A stretch of DNA of 8,337 nucleotides from contig JAHFKF010000045.1 of assembly GCA_023245475.1 (NCBI GenBank), positions 2,349 through 10,685 of the forward strand, in the 5' to 3' direction. The stretch is from Candidatus Levyibacteriota bacterium. GTDB taxonomy: Bacteria > Patescibacteriota > Microgenomatia > Levybacterales > UBA12049. Positions 1 to 6,398 of this stretch are shown one piece after another. Numbering within the stretch: position 1 is the stretch's first letter; every line of letters begins with the position of its first letter. The position numbers and the translations under genes are program-made. The notes beneath the pieces are model-generated. The model made no database searches. It saw nothing but the letters and a program-made list of their open reading frames with translations, and had not been told where the DNA came from.

Positions 1-540
1 TTTTGTCTCGGGTGAATCATCAGCAATTTCTACATCGTCTTTGAGAATATGAAACATAAAGTGGGTTAAGACTTCTTTTTTATGCTTTGTGTTGAGAATG
101 TACTGAATATCACTGGACATCAAGTCATAAATCCAGTCATTAATAACGGATTCTGTCATTGTATGCTCTTCAAGGATTTTCAAACGAAGAGAGAGATATA
201 AATCAATTGATTCTTCAACACGATTAACCGTAGCGCTGCTAATTTCGTTATCAGGAAGATATCTTGCCCAAAGGAGTTCTTTTACCAATGACTCAGCGGT
301 CGTCTTGCCATTACCCCCAAGAAGCAATCGACGCTTAAGGATACGTTCAATAGTTGCTCTGAGGACAACTTCATCTTCACGAAACTCCATCGTATTACGA
401 AGCCGCTCATACCATGAAGCAAATTTTGAAACAATAGGATTAACACGAATTTTTCGTTCTTCATGAGAATGAGCCTCTTCTTCAGTAAAAGCTGCAAGCA
501 CGAACTGAAAAGTATGGGACAATGGACGAAAGTTTAACAT
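1..540 (-). CDS. Uncharacterised helical protein, N-terminal 180 residues (runs off left edge)
   Basis: An open frame reads from an ATG at 540 down to base 1 with no stop, giving 180 codons starting MLNFRPLSHTFQFVLAAFTE. The protein is rich in charged and aliphatic residues and looks all-helical. There is no signal peptide, membrane segment or catalytic motif. The segment around residues 42-70 (WYERLRN, then ATIERILKRRLLLGG) resembles the beginning of large uncharacterised proteins that I associate with Candidate Phyla Radiation genomes; that is memory, not a search. The start is chosen because a TATAAT box with a weak -35 lies just upstream and no in-frame ATG precedes it. There is no Shine-Dalgarno sequence. 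It is divergent from the HAD phosphatase with a 56-base shared promoter region. Function unknown; the C-terminal part lies outside the window. Confidence 0.85.
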   Translation of the reverse strand, partial: MLNFRPLSHTFQFVLAAFTEEEAHSHEERKIRVNPIVSKFASWYERLRNTMEFREDEVVLRATIERILKRRLLLGGNGKTTAESLVKELLWARYLPDNEISSATVNRVEESIDLYLSLRLKILEEHTMTESVINDWIYDLMSSDIQYILNTKHKKEVLTHFMFHILKDDVEIADDSPETK

Positions 541-550
541 AGATGTGTTG

Positions 551-579
551 ATTATACCTAAATACCCTTCGCAGAACAA
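551..579 (-). promoter_or_regulatory. Sigma-70-like promoter of the left-edge gene
   Basis: On the minus strand a perfect TATAAT (551-556) is preceded, after 17 bases, by TTGTTC (574-579), which keeps only the TTG of the consensus -35. The box ends 10 bases before the ATG at 540, so the predicted transcript has a leader of about 4 bases. The site lies back to back with the phosphatase promoter and their polymerase footprints would overlap. Confidence 0.55.
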
Positions 580-588
580 TGTTATAAT
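580..588 (+). promoter_or_regulatory. Extended -10 promoter of the HAD phosphatase gene
   Basis: TGTTATAAT is an extended -10 (TGn plus a perfect hexamer at 583-588). No -35 is recognisable at normal spacing. The expected transcription start, near 595, lies downstream of the first possible ATG (591) and just upstream of the second (597). This favours 597 as the real start and a leaderless mRNA. Confidence 0.55.
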
Positions 589-596
589 AAATGACT

Positions 597-1346
597 ATGA
601 CTTCATATAAAGCCCTCATGCTTGATCTGGATGGCACAACAATTCCGAATGCCCTTAAAGCAGTGCCTTCCAAAAGAGTCATTACTGCCATTCATAACGC
701 CCAGCAAAAAATTGCCGTCTGCGTCGTTACCGGACGAAGTCTACAAGAGGCAGCGCCCATCTTAGATATTCTTCAGATAACCAAACCTACTGTCCTTATG
801 GGTGGATCACAAATTGTCGATGGTATTTCACAAAAAGTTATTTATAAAAAACCGCTAGCAAAAAATGATATACAAGAAATTATAAATTTACTTAGTCAAT
901 ACCCCATAGACATCTCTATTCGTGAAGCAACAAAAACGAAATCATATAGGCAAGGTTATCCATTTATCGAAACCTATGGCATTACCGCAATGAATATTCC
1001 GATGGCACTGGCAGATGAACTGACAAATAAGATCTCACATTTGCCCAACGTTACCGCTCACAAAGTGTTGAGCTGGACACACAAAGAATATGTCTTACTA
1101 AATATTTCTCATGTCAACGCAACCAAACAATACGCTATCTTTGAGGTTGCAAAACTGCTTGGGGTCGCAACGCATGAAATTATTGGTATTGGCGATGGTC
1201 ATAATGACTTCCCGCTTCTCATGGCGTGTGGACTCAAAGTAGCTATTGGCAATGCTGTCCCAGAACTTAAAGCAATTGCTGATTATATTGCCCCATCTGT
1301 TGATGACGATGGAGTTGCTGCTGTCATTGATAAATTTATCATGTAA
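597..1346 (+). CDS. Cof-type HAD superfamily phosphatase (subclass IIB)
   Basis: A soluble phosphatase of the haloacid dehalogenase superfamily, Cof/IIB cap type, about 249 residues, the usual length. Numbering from the alternative ATG at 591: motif I is DLDGT (12-16), with Asp12 as nucleophile and Asp14 as general acid; motif II is VTGRS with Thr47; the conserved Lys of motif III is probably Lys179; motif IV is GDGHND (201-206), which binds Mg2+. The C-terminal GNAVPELKAIADYI then DDDGVAAVI is the typical Cof ending. Family members dephosphorylate sugar phosphates, FMN or pyridoxal phosphate; the cap (about 85-180) does not tell me which. The start at 597 is preferred because a -10 box ends 8 bases before it; 591 would precede the expected transcription start. 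The stop is 55 bases before the DsbA-like gene, which has its own promoter. Confidence 0.93.
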   Translation: MTSYKALMLDLDGTTIPNALKAVPSKRVITAIHNAQQKIAVCVVTGRSLQEAAPILDILQITKPTVLMGGSQIVDGISQKVIYKKPLAKNDIQEIINLLSQYPIDISIREATKTKSYRQGYPFIETYGITAMNIPMALADELTNKISHLPNVTAHKVLSWTHKEYVLLNISHVNATKQYAIFEVAKLLGVATHEIIGIGDGHNDFPLLMACGLKVAIGNAVPELKAIADYIAPSVDDDGVAAVIDKFIM

Positions 1347-1363
1347 GTATCGAGATCTACGGA

Positions 1364-1392
1364 TTGACAATTAGTATGTTTCGCCATAGAAT
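1364..1392 (+). promoter_or_regulatory. Consensus sigma-70 promoter of the DsbA-like gene
   Basis: TTGACA (1364-1369), a 17-base spacer and TAGAAT (1387-1392). The hexamer ends 8 bases before the ATG at 1401, predicting a leader of about 2 bases. No ribosome binding site precedes the ATG, which fits leaderless translation. Confidence 0.75.
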
Positions 1393-1400
1393 GGCTCTAT

Positions 1401-2219
1401 ATGCCACTGTCATCTGACCACGCAAAAGAAACAAAAAATTCCACCACCAATAAAGATAAAAAAAACTATTTCGAAGTACGTATCCCAAAATTCACTTTTG
1501 AAAATACCCGCATGAATGCATTCTTAGTCGTCTCCCTTATTATCTTTGCATTCTTACTCGGAATGCTTACCAATAAAGTATTATTCCTGCAAGAGCAAAA
1601 CAAAGTGTTGCTAGCAAACCCAACACCTGCCGAGGGAGATGTCGCCGCCGCTCCAACTCCGCTTCCTGTTATTAAGGACTTAAAGGTCGGGAAATTGCCA
1701 CTGCTCGGCAATAAAGATGCAAAGGTTACGGTTGTTGAATTCAGCGATTTTCAATGCCCATTCTGTGAGAAATTCTTCACGGAGACAGAGAAACAACTCT
1801 ATGATACCTACATCAAAACCAACAAAATTGCCTTTGCATACCGCCACTATCCACTGTCCTCAATTCATCCACTTGCACAAAAAGCAGCAGAAGCAGCAGA
1901 GTGTGCTAATGAACAAAGCAAATTTTGGGATTATCACAATGTCTTATTCCAAAACCAAACGTCTTGGTCCCCGCAAACAGCAGAAGACGTAGCGCAAACG
2001 TTTACTAATTATGCAAGCGATCTCGGTCTTGATACCGTACAATTTGCTTCTTGTCTTGAATCTGAAAAGTATAAACAGCAAGTGGCAACGGATACGGCGG
2101 ATGGTGACAAAGCTCAGGTTGATGGTACACCGACATTCTTTATTAACGGCCGCCGCGTTGTTGGAGCAGTGCCATTTGCAGACCTCCAAAAAGTAATTGA
2201 CGAAGAACTTAAGAAGTAA
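1401..2219 (+). CDS. Membrane-anchored DsbA/BdbD-like thiol-disulfide oxidoreductase
   Basis: A 272-residue protein predicted to form or rearrange disulfides in exported proteins outside the membrane. Residues 1-37 are polar and basic (cytoplasmic side), about 38-58 form one hydrophobic helix without a clear signal peptidase site, 66-95 form an Ala/Pro-rich linker, and 96-272 form a DsbA-type thioredoxin fold. The active site is CPFC (119-122) in the setting EFSDFQCPFCEKF, and the cis-proline loop is GTPTFFING (242-250, Pro244). Two further cysteines, Cys168 (AAECAN) and Cys218 (ASCLES), sit at positions often conserved in this family and could form a structural disulfide. FWDYHNVLF (175-183) is also typical. 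No DsbB or VKOR partner lies in the window. It has its own promoter and ends 2 bases from the dnaG stop on the other strand. BdbD-like is the closest description; the exact substrate is unknown. Confidence 0.93.
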   Translation: MPLSSDHAKETKNSTTNKDKKNYFEVRIPKFTFENTRMNAFLVVSLIIFAFLLGMLTNKVLFLQEQNKVLLANPTPAEGDVAAAPTPLPVIKDLKVGKLPLLGNKDAKVTVVEFSDFQCPFCEKFFTETEKQLYDTYIKTNKIAFAYRHYPLSSIHPLAQKAAEAAECANEQSKFWDYHNVLFQNQTSWSPQTAEDVAQTFTNYASDLGLDTVQFASCLESEKYKQQVATDTADGDKAQVDGTPTFFINGRRVVGAVPFADLQKVIDEELKK

Positions 2220-2221
2220 TT

Positions 2222-3985
2222 TTACTGTTCTAATTGTCTTGCAAGCTGCGTGTATTTCTTCCTAAGATCAGATATATCTTCACTGTCTTCTTTTTTATGA
2301 ATCTCTTCCGACAACTCTTTTATCTTTTTCTGAAGATAGAGCTTTCGTAATTCCCCTGCCTTTTTGTTGACTTCTGCAAGAAGATCATCCTGACTTTCAA
2401 ACTGTGGTAACGGAAACAATACTGACGTATTAAAATGAGTTACCAATTCACTTGGTAATTTATCTCCAAATTCCTTACCATCAAACGGTTCTTCCTGGTG
2501 AGTGCTTGTTTCAATATGCTCGATCAGGTGTAACAAAATCTTTTGATATGCTCGCTCTCTACTCATAGAATCAGACAAGATTTTTACCACTGACTGTACA
2601 GTCTTTTTGGGATCATTACTTTGGACAATAAGCGCAAGAACATACTCTTCCAACATTTCCTCTCTGACACGTTTTTTCTTTATTGGCTCAGACTGGACAG
2701 GTGCTGTCTGCCTTTGTACGAACCGCTGCAGCTCCTTAGCAATACTTTCGTATGATATCCCGACTTCACTACTTAATTTTCGTAAATAGTGTTCTTTGAC
2801 AATTTCATTTTGAATAAGCGCCACAAATGAAAGAAATTCATCCACAAGACTACGCTTTCCTTCTGCGGAATCAACATCATTAGTATCAATTAGCTTTGCT
2901 AATAGATAATCATAAATACCAACATCCTCTTTCGCTGCCTTCTTAAAAAGACCTGGTTCTGTCTTTATGGCTTCATCAGGATCTTTGCCATTGGGGAGAA
3001 CAATTACTGTTGGGGTCAACCCTTTCTTCTCAACAACTACCAAACTTCGTTTAATTGCTTCTTGCCCTGCTTTATCATCATCAAAACAGAAAGTGATTTT
3101 CTGCGCATAACGATGCAGTAAACTTACATGACTATCGGTAAGAGCAGTGCCTTTGACGGCAACCACATTGCCAACACCAGCCCCAAAGCACGAGAGCACA
3201 TCGAATTCCCCTTCAACTACAATTGCCTGCTTTTCCCTTCTGATTGCCTCCTTAGTAATGTTGAGACCAAAGACATGTTCTCCTTTGTGGTAGACCAAGG
3301 TTTCCCTCGTGTTAATATATTTTGAAGGAGCGTCTGCCTCAAGCACACGACCTGAGAAACCAACAACATTATCCCTATGATCAATGAGTGGAAACATAAG
3401 TCGTCCTCTAAAAAAATCCACCAACCCTGATCTGCCAACAAAGGCAAGACCTGCGTCAAGGATATCTTCCTTTTTATAGTTTTTCTTCTTCGTCAGATAA
3501 TTCACCAATGATTGATCTGTTGAGGGAGAAAACCCAATCTTAAATGTTTCAATAAGCTGTAATGTAATACCTCGATTAAGCACGTATTCCAATGCTTGTT
3601 TTCCTACTGGCAATTTGGTTAAGACATAATGATAATATTCTTTGGCAAAGCTGTTTATTTCGTATAACAATTCTTTCTTAGATGTCGTGCCAGCTGTTGC
3701 CCGTTCTGAAACAAGAGTAATGCCTGTTTGCTTTGCAAGAGCACGAAGCGCCTCAGGAAATTCCATTTTTTCATATTCCATGAGGAAGGTATAACAATCT
3801 CCTCCGAGACCACAGCCGAAGCAATGCCAAATTTGCCTTTCAGGAGATACAACAAATGAGGGTGTTTTCTCGCCATGAAATGGACAATTTGCTTTAAAAT
3901 TGCGTCCAGCCTTTTTGAGAGGGATAAATTCTGAAATTAATGAGACAATATCAACCTTGTCGCGGATTTGTGAGACTTGATCCAT
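2222..3985 (-). CDS. dnaG: DNA primase DnaG
   Basis: Synthesises the RNA primers for lagging-strand DNA replication at the fork with the replicative helicase. The 587-residue length is normal for bacterial DnaG. The N-terminal CHC2 zinc-binding domain has Cys34, His37, Cys55 and Cys58 (CPFH then CFGC). The RNA-polymerase-like domain contains the basic FFRGRLMFPLID stretch (191-202) and FSGRVL (210-215). The TOPRIM domain has VVEGEFD (256-262, catalytic Glu258 and metal-binding Asp262) and FDDDKAG (301-307). The C-terminal 150 residues are helical and weakly conserved, as expected of the helicase-interacting part. The start at 3985 gives the standard DnaG opening (MDQVSQIRDKVDIVSLISEF) and lies 8 bases after an extended -10 box. 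It is convergent with the DsbA-like gene (2-base gap). The usual dnaG-rpoD macromolecular synthesis operon context is not seen downstream. Confidence 0.98.
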   Translation of the reverse strand: MDQVSQIRDKVDIVSLISEFIPLKKAGRNFKANCPFHGEKTPSFVVSPERQIWHCFGCGLGGDCYTFLMEYEKMEFPEALRALAKQTGITLVSERATAGTTSKKELLYEINSFAKEYYHYVLTKLPVGKQALEYVLNRGITLQLIETFKIGFSPSTDQSLVNYLTKKKNYKKEDILDAGLAFVGRSGLVDFFRGRLMFPLIDHRDNVVGFSGRVLEADAPSKYINTRETLVYHKGEHVFGLNITKEAIRREKQAIVVEGEFDVLSCFGAGVGNVVAVKGTALTDSHVSLLHRYAQKITFCFDDDKAGQEAIKRSLVVVEKKGLTPTVIVLPNGKDPDEAIKTEPGLFKKAAKEDVGIYDYLLAKLIDTNDVDSAEGKRSLVDEFLSFVALIQNEIVKEHYLRKLSSEVGISYESIAKELQRFVQRQTAPVQSEPIKKKRVREEMLEEYVLALIVQSNDPKKTVQSVVKILSDSMSRERAYQKILLHLIEHIETSTHQEEPFDGKEFGDKLPSELVTHFNTSVLFPLPQFESQDDLLAEVNKKAGELRKLYLQKKIKELSEEIHKKEDSEDISDLRKKYTQLARQLEQ

Positions 3986-3993
3986 GTGGGGTT

Positions 3994-4002
3994 ATTGTAA
4001 CA
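3994..4002 (-). promoter_or_regulatory. Extended -10 promoter of dnaG
   Basis: On the minus strand TGT precedes TACAAT (3994-3999), an extended -10. The hexamer ends 8 bases before the dnaG ATG. The -35 region is only a T run, which is shared with the tail of the terminator immediately upstream. Predicted leader about 2 bases. Confidence 0.6.
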
Positions 4003-4010
4003 CGGTTTAT

Positions 4011-4047
4011 AAAAACAAAAAAGTCTGTTTCAACAACAGACTTCTTT
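4011..4047 (-). terminator. Rho-independent terminator
   Basis: A 9-bp perfect stem (4021-4029 with 4035-4043) with a 5-base loop can be extended past one mismatch by three A-T pairs. On the minus strand it is followed by a T-rich tail (TTTTGTTTTT at 4011-4020), so it stops transcription coming from the right. It insulates dnaG from whatever is transcribed from the 4221-4250 promoter, or from read-through of the oxidoreductase gene. On the plus strand the tail is weaker. Confidence 0.75.
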
Positions 4048-4214
4048 GTTTGAAATCAGATATCATCTGCTTTTTGGCATACTGTCTCCGACTTTTCTTT
4101 TTGTCTATTTCTTATGTTTTTCATTTCGAAATAGACGATTTTTTGAATGTCCCTGAGAATAATGTCTCTAGAAACGTTACCCTTTTGGCAAGTCCAGCAT
4201 TTGCAACTACCGAC
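4011..4214 (-). ncRNA. Candidate orphan small RNA (promoter-to-terminator unit, about 200 nt)
   Basis: A consensus -35 and a fair -10 lie just upstream (4221-4250) and a clear terminator closes the unit, giving a predicted RNA of about 200 nt. It contains a 9-bp hairpin (4103-4111 with 4128-4136, 16-base loop) and a smaller possible hairpin near 4170-4190. I do not recognise tmRNA, RNase P RNA, SRP RNA or 6S RNA signatures. Two short reading frames exist. A 54-codon one (ATG at 4220, stop 4056-4058) would start directly after the -10 box, upstream of the expected transcription start. A 34-codon one (ATG at 4225) overlaps the -10 box. Both are therefore poorly placed for this promoter, and the 54-codon frame also uses AGA, AGG and ATA. 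A small protein gene or a decayed gene is still possible. Confidence 0.4.
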
Positions 4215-4220
4215 ACCCAT

Positions 4221-4250
4221 AGCATAATACTATTTGCAATATCTTGTCAA
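4221..4250 (-). promoter_or_regulatory. Sigma-70-like promoter driving the candidate small RNA
   Basis: On the minus strand TTGACA (4245-4250) is perfect. The best -10 is TATGCT (4221-4226, spacer 18); TATTAT (4224-4229, spacer 15) is an alternative. Transcription would start near 4214-4217 and run to the terminator at 4011-4047. It does not serve dnaG, which lies beyond that terminator with its own -10. Confidence 0.55.
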
Positions 4251-4276
4251 TACCCTATAGCGAAATTACTTCTGGA

Positions 4277-4415
4277 AGAAGGAGTCTTTGTTCTCTTTTT
4301 GAAGGGTGAACGATAAAAATAATGCTTCTTGTACAAATTAGCGACAAGGGATTATTGATTATTCCACCTGCAAAATCCAAGATGGACCCGAGAAAAAAGA
4401 ATGAAGACTCCTTCT
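4277..4415. repeat. Long imperfect inverted repeat directly behind the oxidoreductase gene
   Basis: Twelve bases at 4277-4288 are perfectly complementary to 4404-4415. Pairing continues inward: two G-U wobbles (plus-strand RNA), a TTCT/AGAA match, a mismatch, a T5/A5 run, a 3x3 internal loop and GGGT/ACCC. This gives about 25-30 pairs enclosing roughly 75 bases, which hold a smaller hairpin (ATAAT and CTTGT pairing with ACAAG and ATTAT, about 4319-4356). In plus-strand RNA the two central differences are wobbles, while in minus-strand RNA they are mismatches, so a plus-strand structured RNA is slightly favoured. A weak plus promoter candidate (TTGCAA at 4234-4239, TATAGC at 4256-4261) lies before it. 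No T tract follows either arm, so it is not a normal terminator. The right arm ends one base before the gene's stop codon. Confidence 0.6.
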
Positions 4416-4416
4416 C

Positions 4417-5790
4417 TCACTCCACCAAACTACACGCAATCTTGATCGCTTCAGAATACGTGGGATAGGCATGAATCATACGAGCAAGCTCAAATGCCGT
4501 TACTCTACACTTCATCGCAAGAGCCACTTCATGAATCATCTCCCCTGCACGTGGAGCAACAATTGATCCCCCAATAATAACTCCCTTATTATCCGTAATA
4601 ATCTTGACAAACCCATCAAACTCATTTGACGTATTAGCGCGACCCAATACCGCAATTGGCGTAATACCTATTTTTATTTTCATTTTTTTCTCCCGAGCTT
4701 CTTGTTCAGTAATCCCAACACTAGCAATCTCTGGTATCACAAACACACATCGTGGCACAACACGATAGTCAGGGACAATCTTGTCATATGAGAACGCATT
4801 GTGTGCTGCGATATCACTCTGGTAGTAACCTGTGTGCGTAAAGAGGTATGGACCAATGACATCACCTGCAGCATAAATATGGGGTACGTTTGTTTGCAAA
4901 TATCGATTAACGTGGAGCCGGCCTTTTTCAAGAACTATGCCTGCTTTCTCAGGAGCAAAATCAAGAGAAGGCACTTTGCCCGTTGCAATAAGAATTTCAT
5001 CAAAGGTTTCAAAGTATTCCTTATCTCCTTTTTGTAAATGCACTACTTTTTTGTTTCCTTGTTTCTCAGTTTTAATTACAGAAGTGTTAGTAAGTACAGT
5101 AATCCCAGCATTCTCGAATAATGCTTGGATCAAATCACTTACCTCGTCCTCTTCTTTACCAAGCAATTTCTCTGATCTATTCACAAGCGTGACTTTGGTA
5201 CCAAACGTCGCAAAGATCTGTGCAAATTCGCAACCAACAACACCGCCTCCAAAAATTAGGAGAGTCTTTGGTGGCTCTGTCAATTCAATTGCTTCTTTAA
5301 AGGTAATATACCCAACGTCATTAAGACCGGTAATTGGAGGAATAAATACTTTTGACCCGGTTACCAATAAGAACTTTGCTGCAGAATAGATTTTGCCACC
5401 CGCATCAACCTCATGAGGAGAAATAAACCGTGCTCTCTCACGAATCACCTGAATGCCATCCCTATGAAAGGATTCAACACCGTGAGCCGCGCCAGTACGA
5501 GAAACCACTGTCTCTTTCCATTTCCTTACCGCGTGAAAGTTAATTGAAAGCCCAGAGACATTGATGCCGTACTCTTTGCTCTCTTTAATATTCTCATACA
5601 TCATCGCTGTATGCAGGAGAGTCTTGGTAGGAATACACGCAAAGTTCGGACACTCACCGCCAATTGCATCTGCTTCAAAGATCGCAACGCTTTTGCCAAG
5701 AGACCGAGCATAATGAGCACCGACACTACCGCCTGCACCACTACCAATGACAATAAGATCAAAATCGTACGCGTGCTTTTTGTGGAACAT
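4417..5790 (-). CDS. Class I pyridine nucleotide-disulfide oxidoreductase (Lpd/MerA-like flavoprotein)
   Basis: A 457-residue FAD- and NAD(P)H-dependent oxidoreductase, normal length for the dihydrolipoamide dehydrogenase, mercuric reductase and glutathione reductase family. The FAD-binding GSGAGG is at 16-21. The redox-active disulfide is Cys47/Cys52 in GGECPNFACIPTK. The NAD(P)-binding GGGVVGCEFA is at 181-190, the second FAD motif IYAAGDV at 305-311, and the C-terminal dimerisation domain runs from about 340. In Lpd and glutathione reductase the catalytic base is the His of HPTxxE; here the stretch reads IHAYPTYSE (439-447), with Tyr442 at that place and His440 two residues earlier. No 2-oxoacid dehydrogenase gene is nearby, so a role as lipoamide dehydrogenase is not supported; a metal, quinone or small disulfide substrate is as likely. 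It starts 18 bases after the deformylase stop without an obvious promoter or Shine-Dalgarno site, suggesting co-transcription. Ends in TGA. Confidence 0.92.
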   Translation of the reverse strand: MFHKKHAYDFDLIVIGSGAGGSVGAHYARSLGKSVAIFEADAIGGECPNFACIPTKTLLHTAMMYENIKESKEYGINVSGLSINFHAVRKWKETVVSRTGAAHGVESFHRDGIQVIRERARFISPHEVDAGGKIYSAAKFLLVTGSKVFIPPITGLNDVGYITFKEAIELTEPPKTLLIFGGGVVGCEFAQIFATFGTKVTLVNRSEKLLGKEEDEVSDLIQALFENAGITVLTNTSVIKTEKQGNKKVVHLQKGDKEYFETFDEILIATGKVPSLDFAPEKAGIVLEKGRLHVNRYLQTNVPHIYAAGDVIGPYLFTHTGYYQSDIAAHNAFSYDKIVPDYRVVPRCVFVIPEIASVGITEQEAREKKMKIKIGITPIAVLGRANTSNEFDGFVKIITDNKGVIIGGSIVAPRAGEMIHEVALAMKCRVTAFELARMIHAYPTYSEAIKIACSLVE

Positions 5791-5808
5791 ATATCTACAG
5801 TAGCGGAT

Positions 5809-6360
5809 TTAATCTGTTTCTGCAAGTCGTTTTTTCTTCAAATATCTTCGCCACATAGCAGTTTCACTAATTGAATCTTTACGTTTTACTTTATCGATAA
5901 AGAGTATGCCATCCAAATGATCAATCTCATGCTGAAAAACTCGAGCATGAAAGTCATCTGACAACTCATACACGACAACATTGCCATCTCTATCCATACC
6001 CGAGATCGTGCAGGCAACAGCTCGTGGCACCAATGCCCGAAGATCAGCTGAAAGATCTCCTTCCCAGTCTTCTTTCTTGACAAGATCCCTACGAATAATT
6101 GTGGGATTAATAAGAATAGTTAATGGGAATGGTTTTTTATCAGGATATCGTGGATTGTCTTTCTCTACGAATACAACAATCACCCGCTTGTTAACCCCAA
6201 CTTGAGGAGCGGCAATTCCCACGCCTTTACTCCTGATACACGTTGTTGTAAGCTTATCCAAAAATAATTGAAAGCGTTCTGTTTTGAGTTCTCGAACAGA
6301 AACCTTTTTGGACTTTAGTCGAAGCTTTGGATGCCCAAGCCGTATAATACGAAGTTGCAT
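5809..6360 (-). CDS. def: Peptide deformylase with Asp in place of the metal-ligand Cys
   Basis: Removes the formyl group from the initiator methionine of new proteins. About 184 residues, normal for type I/II deformylases. Numbering from the ATG at 6363: motif 1 GVGIAAPQ (47-54) is canonical and motif 3 QHEIDHLDG (144-152) is intact, giving His145 and His149 as metal ligands and Glu146 as catalytic base. Motif 2, normally EGCLS followed by a proline two residues later, reads EGDLSAD (101-107). The cysteine that is the third metal ligand is Asp103 (codon GAT), and the proline is also replaced. LVPRA and DGILF after these motifs are standard, so alignment is secure. The start at 6360 (second of two consecutive ATGs) is preferred because the -10 box ends 9 bases before it; 6363 adds one residue. 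Followed 18 bases later by the flavoprotein gene, probably in the same transcript. Confidence 0.93.
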   Translation of the reverse strand: MQLRIIRLGHPKLRLKSKKVSVRELKTERFQLFLDKLTTTCIRSKGVGIAAPQVGVNKRVIVVFVEKDNPRYPDKKPFPLTILINPTIIRRDLVKKEDWEGDLSADLRALVPRAVACTISGMDRDGNVVVYELSDDFHARVFQHEIDHLDGILFIDKVKRKDSISETAMWRRYLKKKRLAETD

Positions 6361-6369
6361 CATGGAAAC

Positions 6370-6398
6370 AGTATAGCAAATTTATTTTCTATCTTAAA
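6370..6398 (-). promoter_or_regulatory. Promoter of the deformylase-flavoprotein pair
   Basis: On the minus strand TGC precedes TATACT (6370-6375), an extended -10, with a weak TTTAAG (6393-6398) 17 bases upstream. The -35 overlaps the stop codon of the 521-aa gene. The hexamer ends 9 bases before the second ATG of def, predicting a leader of about 3 bases. Confidence 0.55.

Noticed and set aside
3984..4316. 110-codon plus-strand open frame beginning MWGYCNTVY
   Set aside because: It starts on the dnaG start region, runs antisense through a terminator and a promoter, is rich in Cys and aromatic residues and has no recognisable domain or start signal.
4404..4429. ACTCCTTCT followed by CTCCACCA, reminiscent of a tmRNA 3' end
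   Set aside because: The CTCCACCA lies inside the last codons of the flavoprotein gene, and no T loop or matching acceptor strand is present.
4322..4468. 48-codon plus-strand frame beginning MLLVQISDKGLLIIPP, which looks like an AbrB/MazE-type antitoxin N-terminus
   Set aside because: The resemblance covers only about 15 residues, the rest is antisense to the flavoprotein gene end and inside the inverted repeat, and there is no ribosome site or promoter at the usual spacing. A remnant cannot be excluded.
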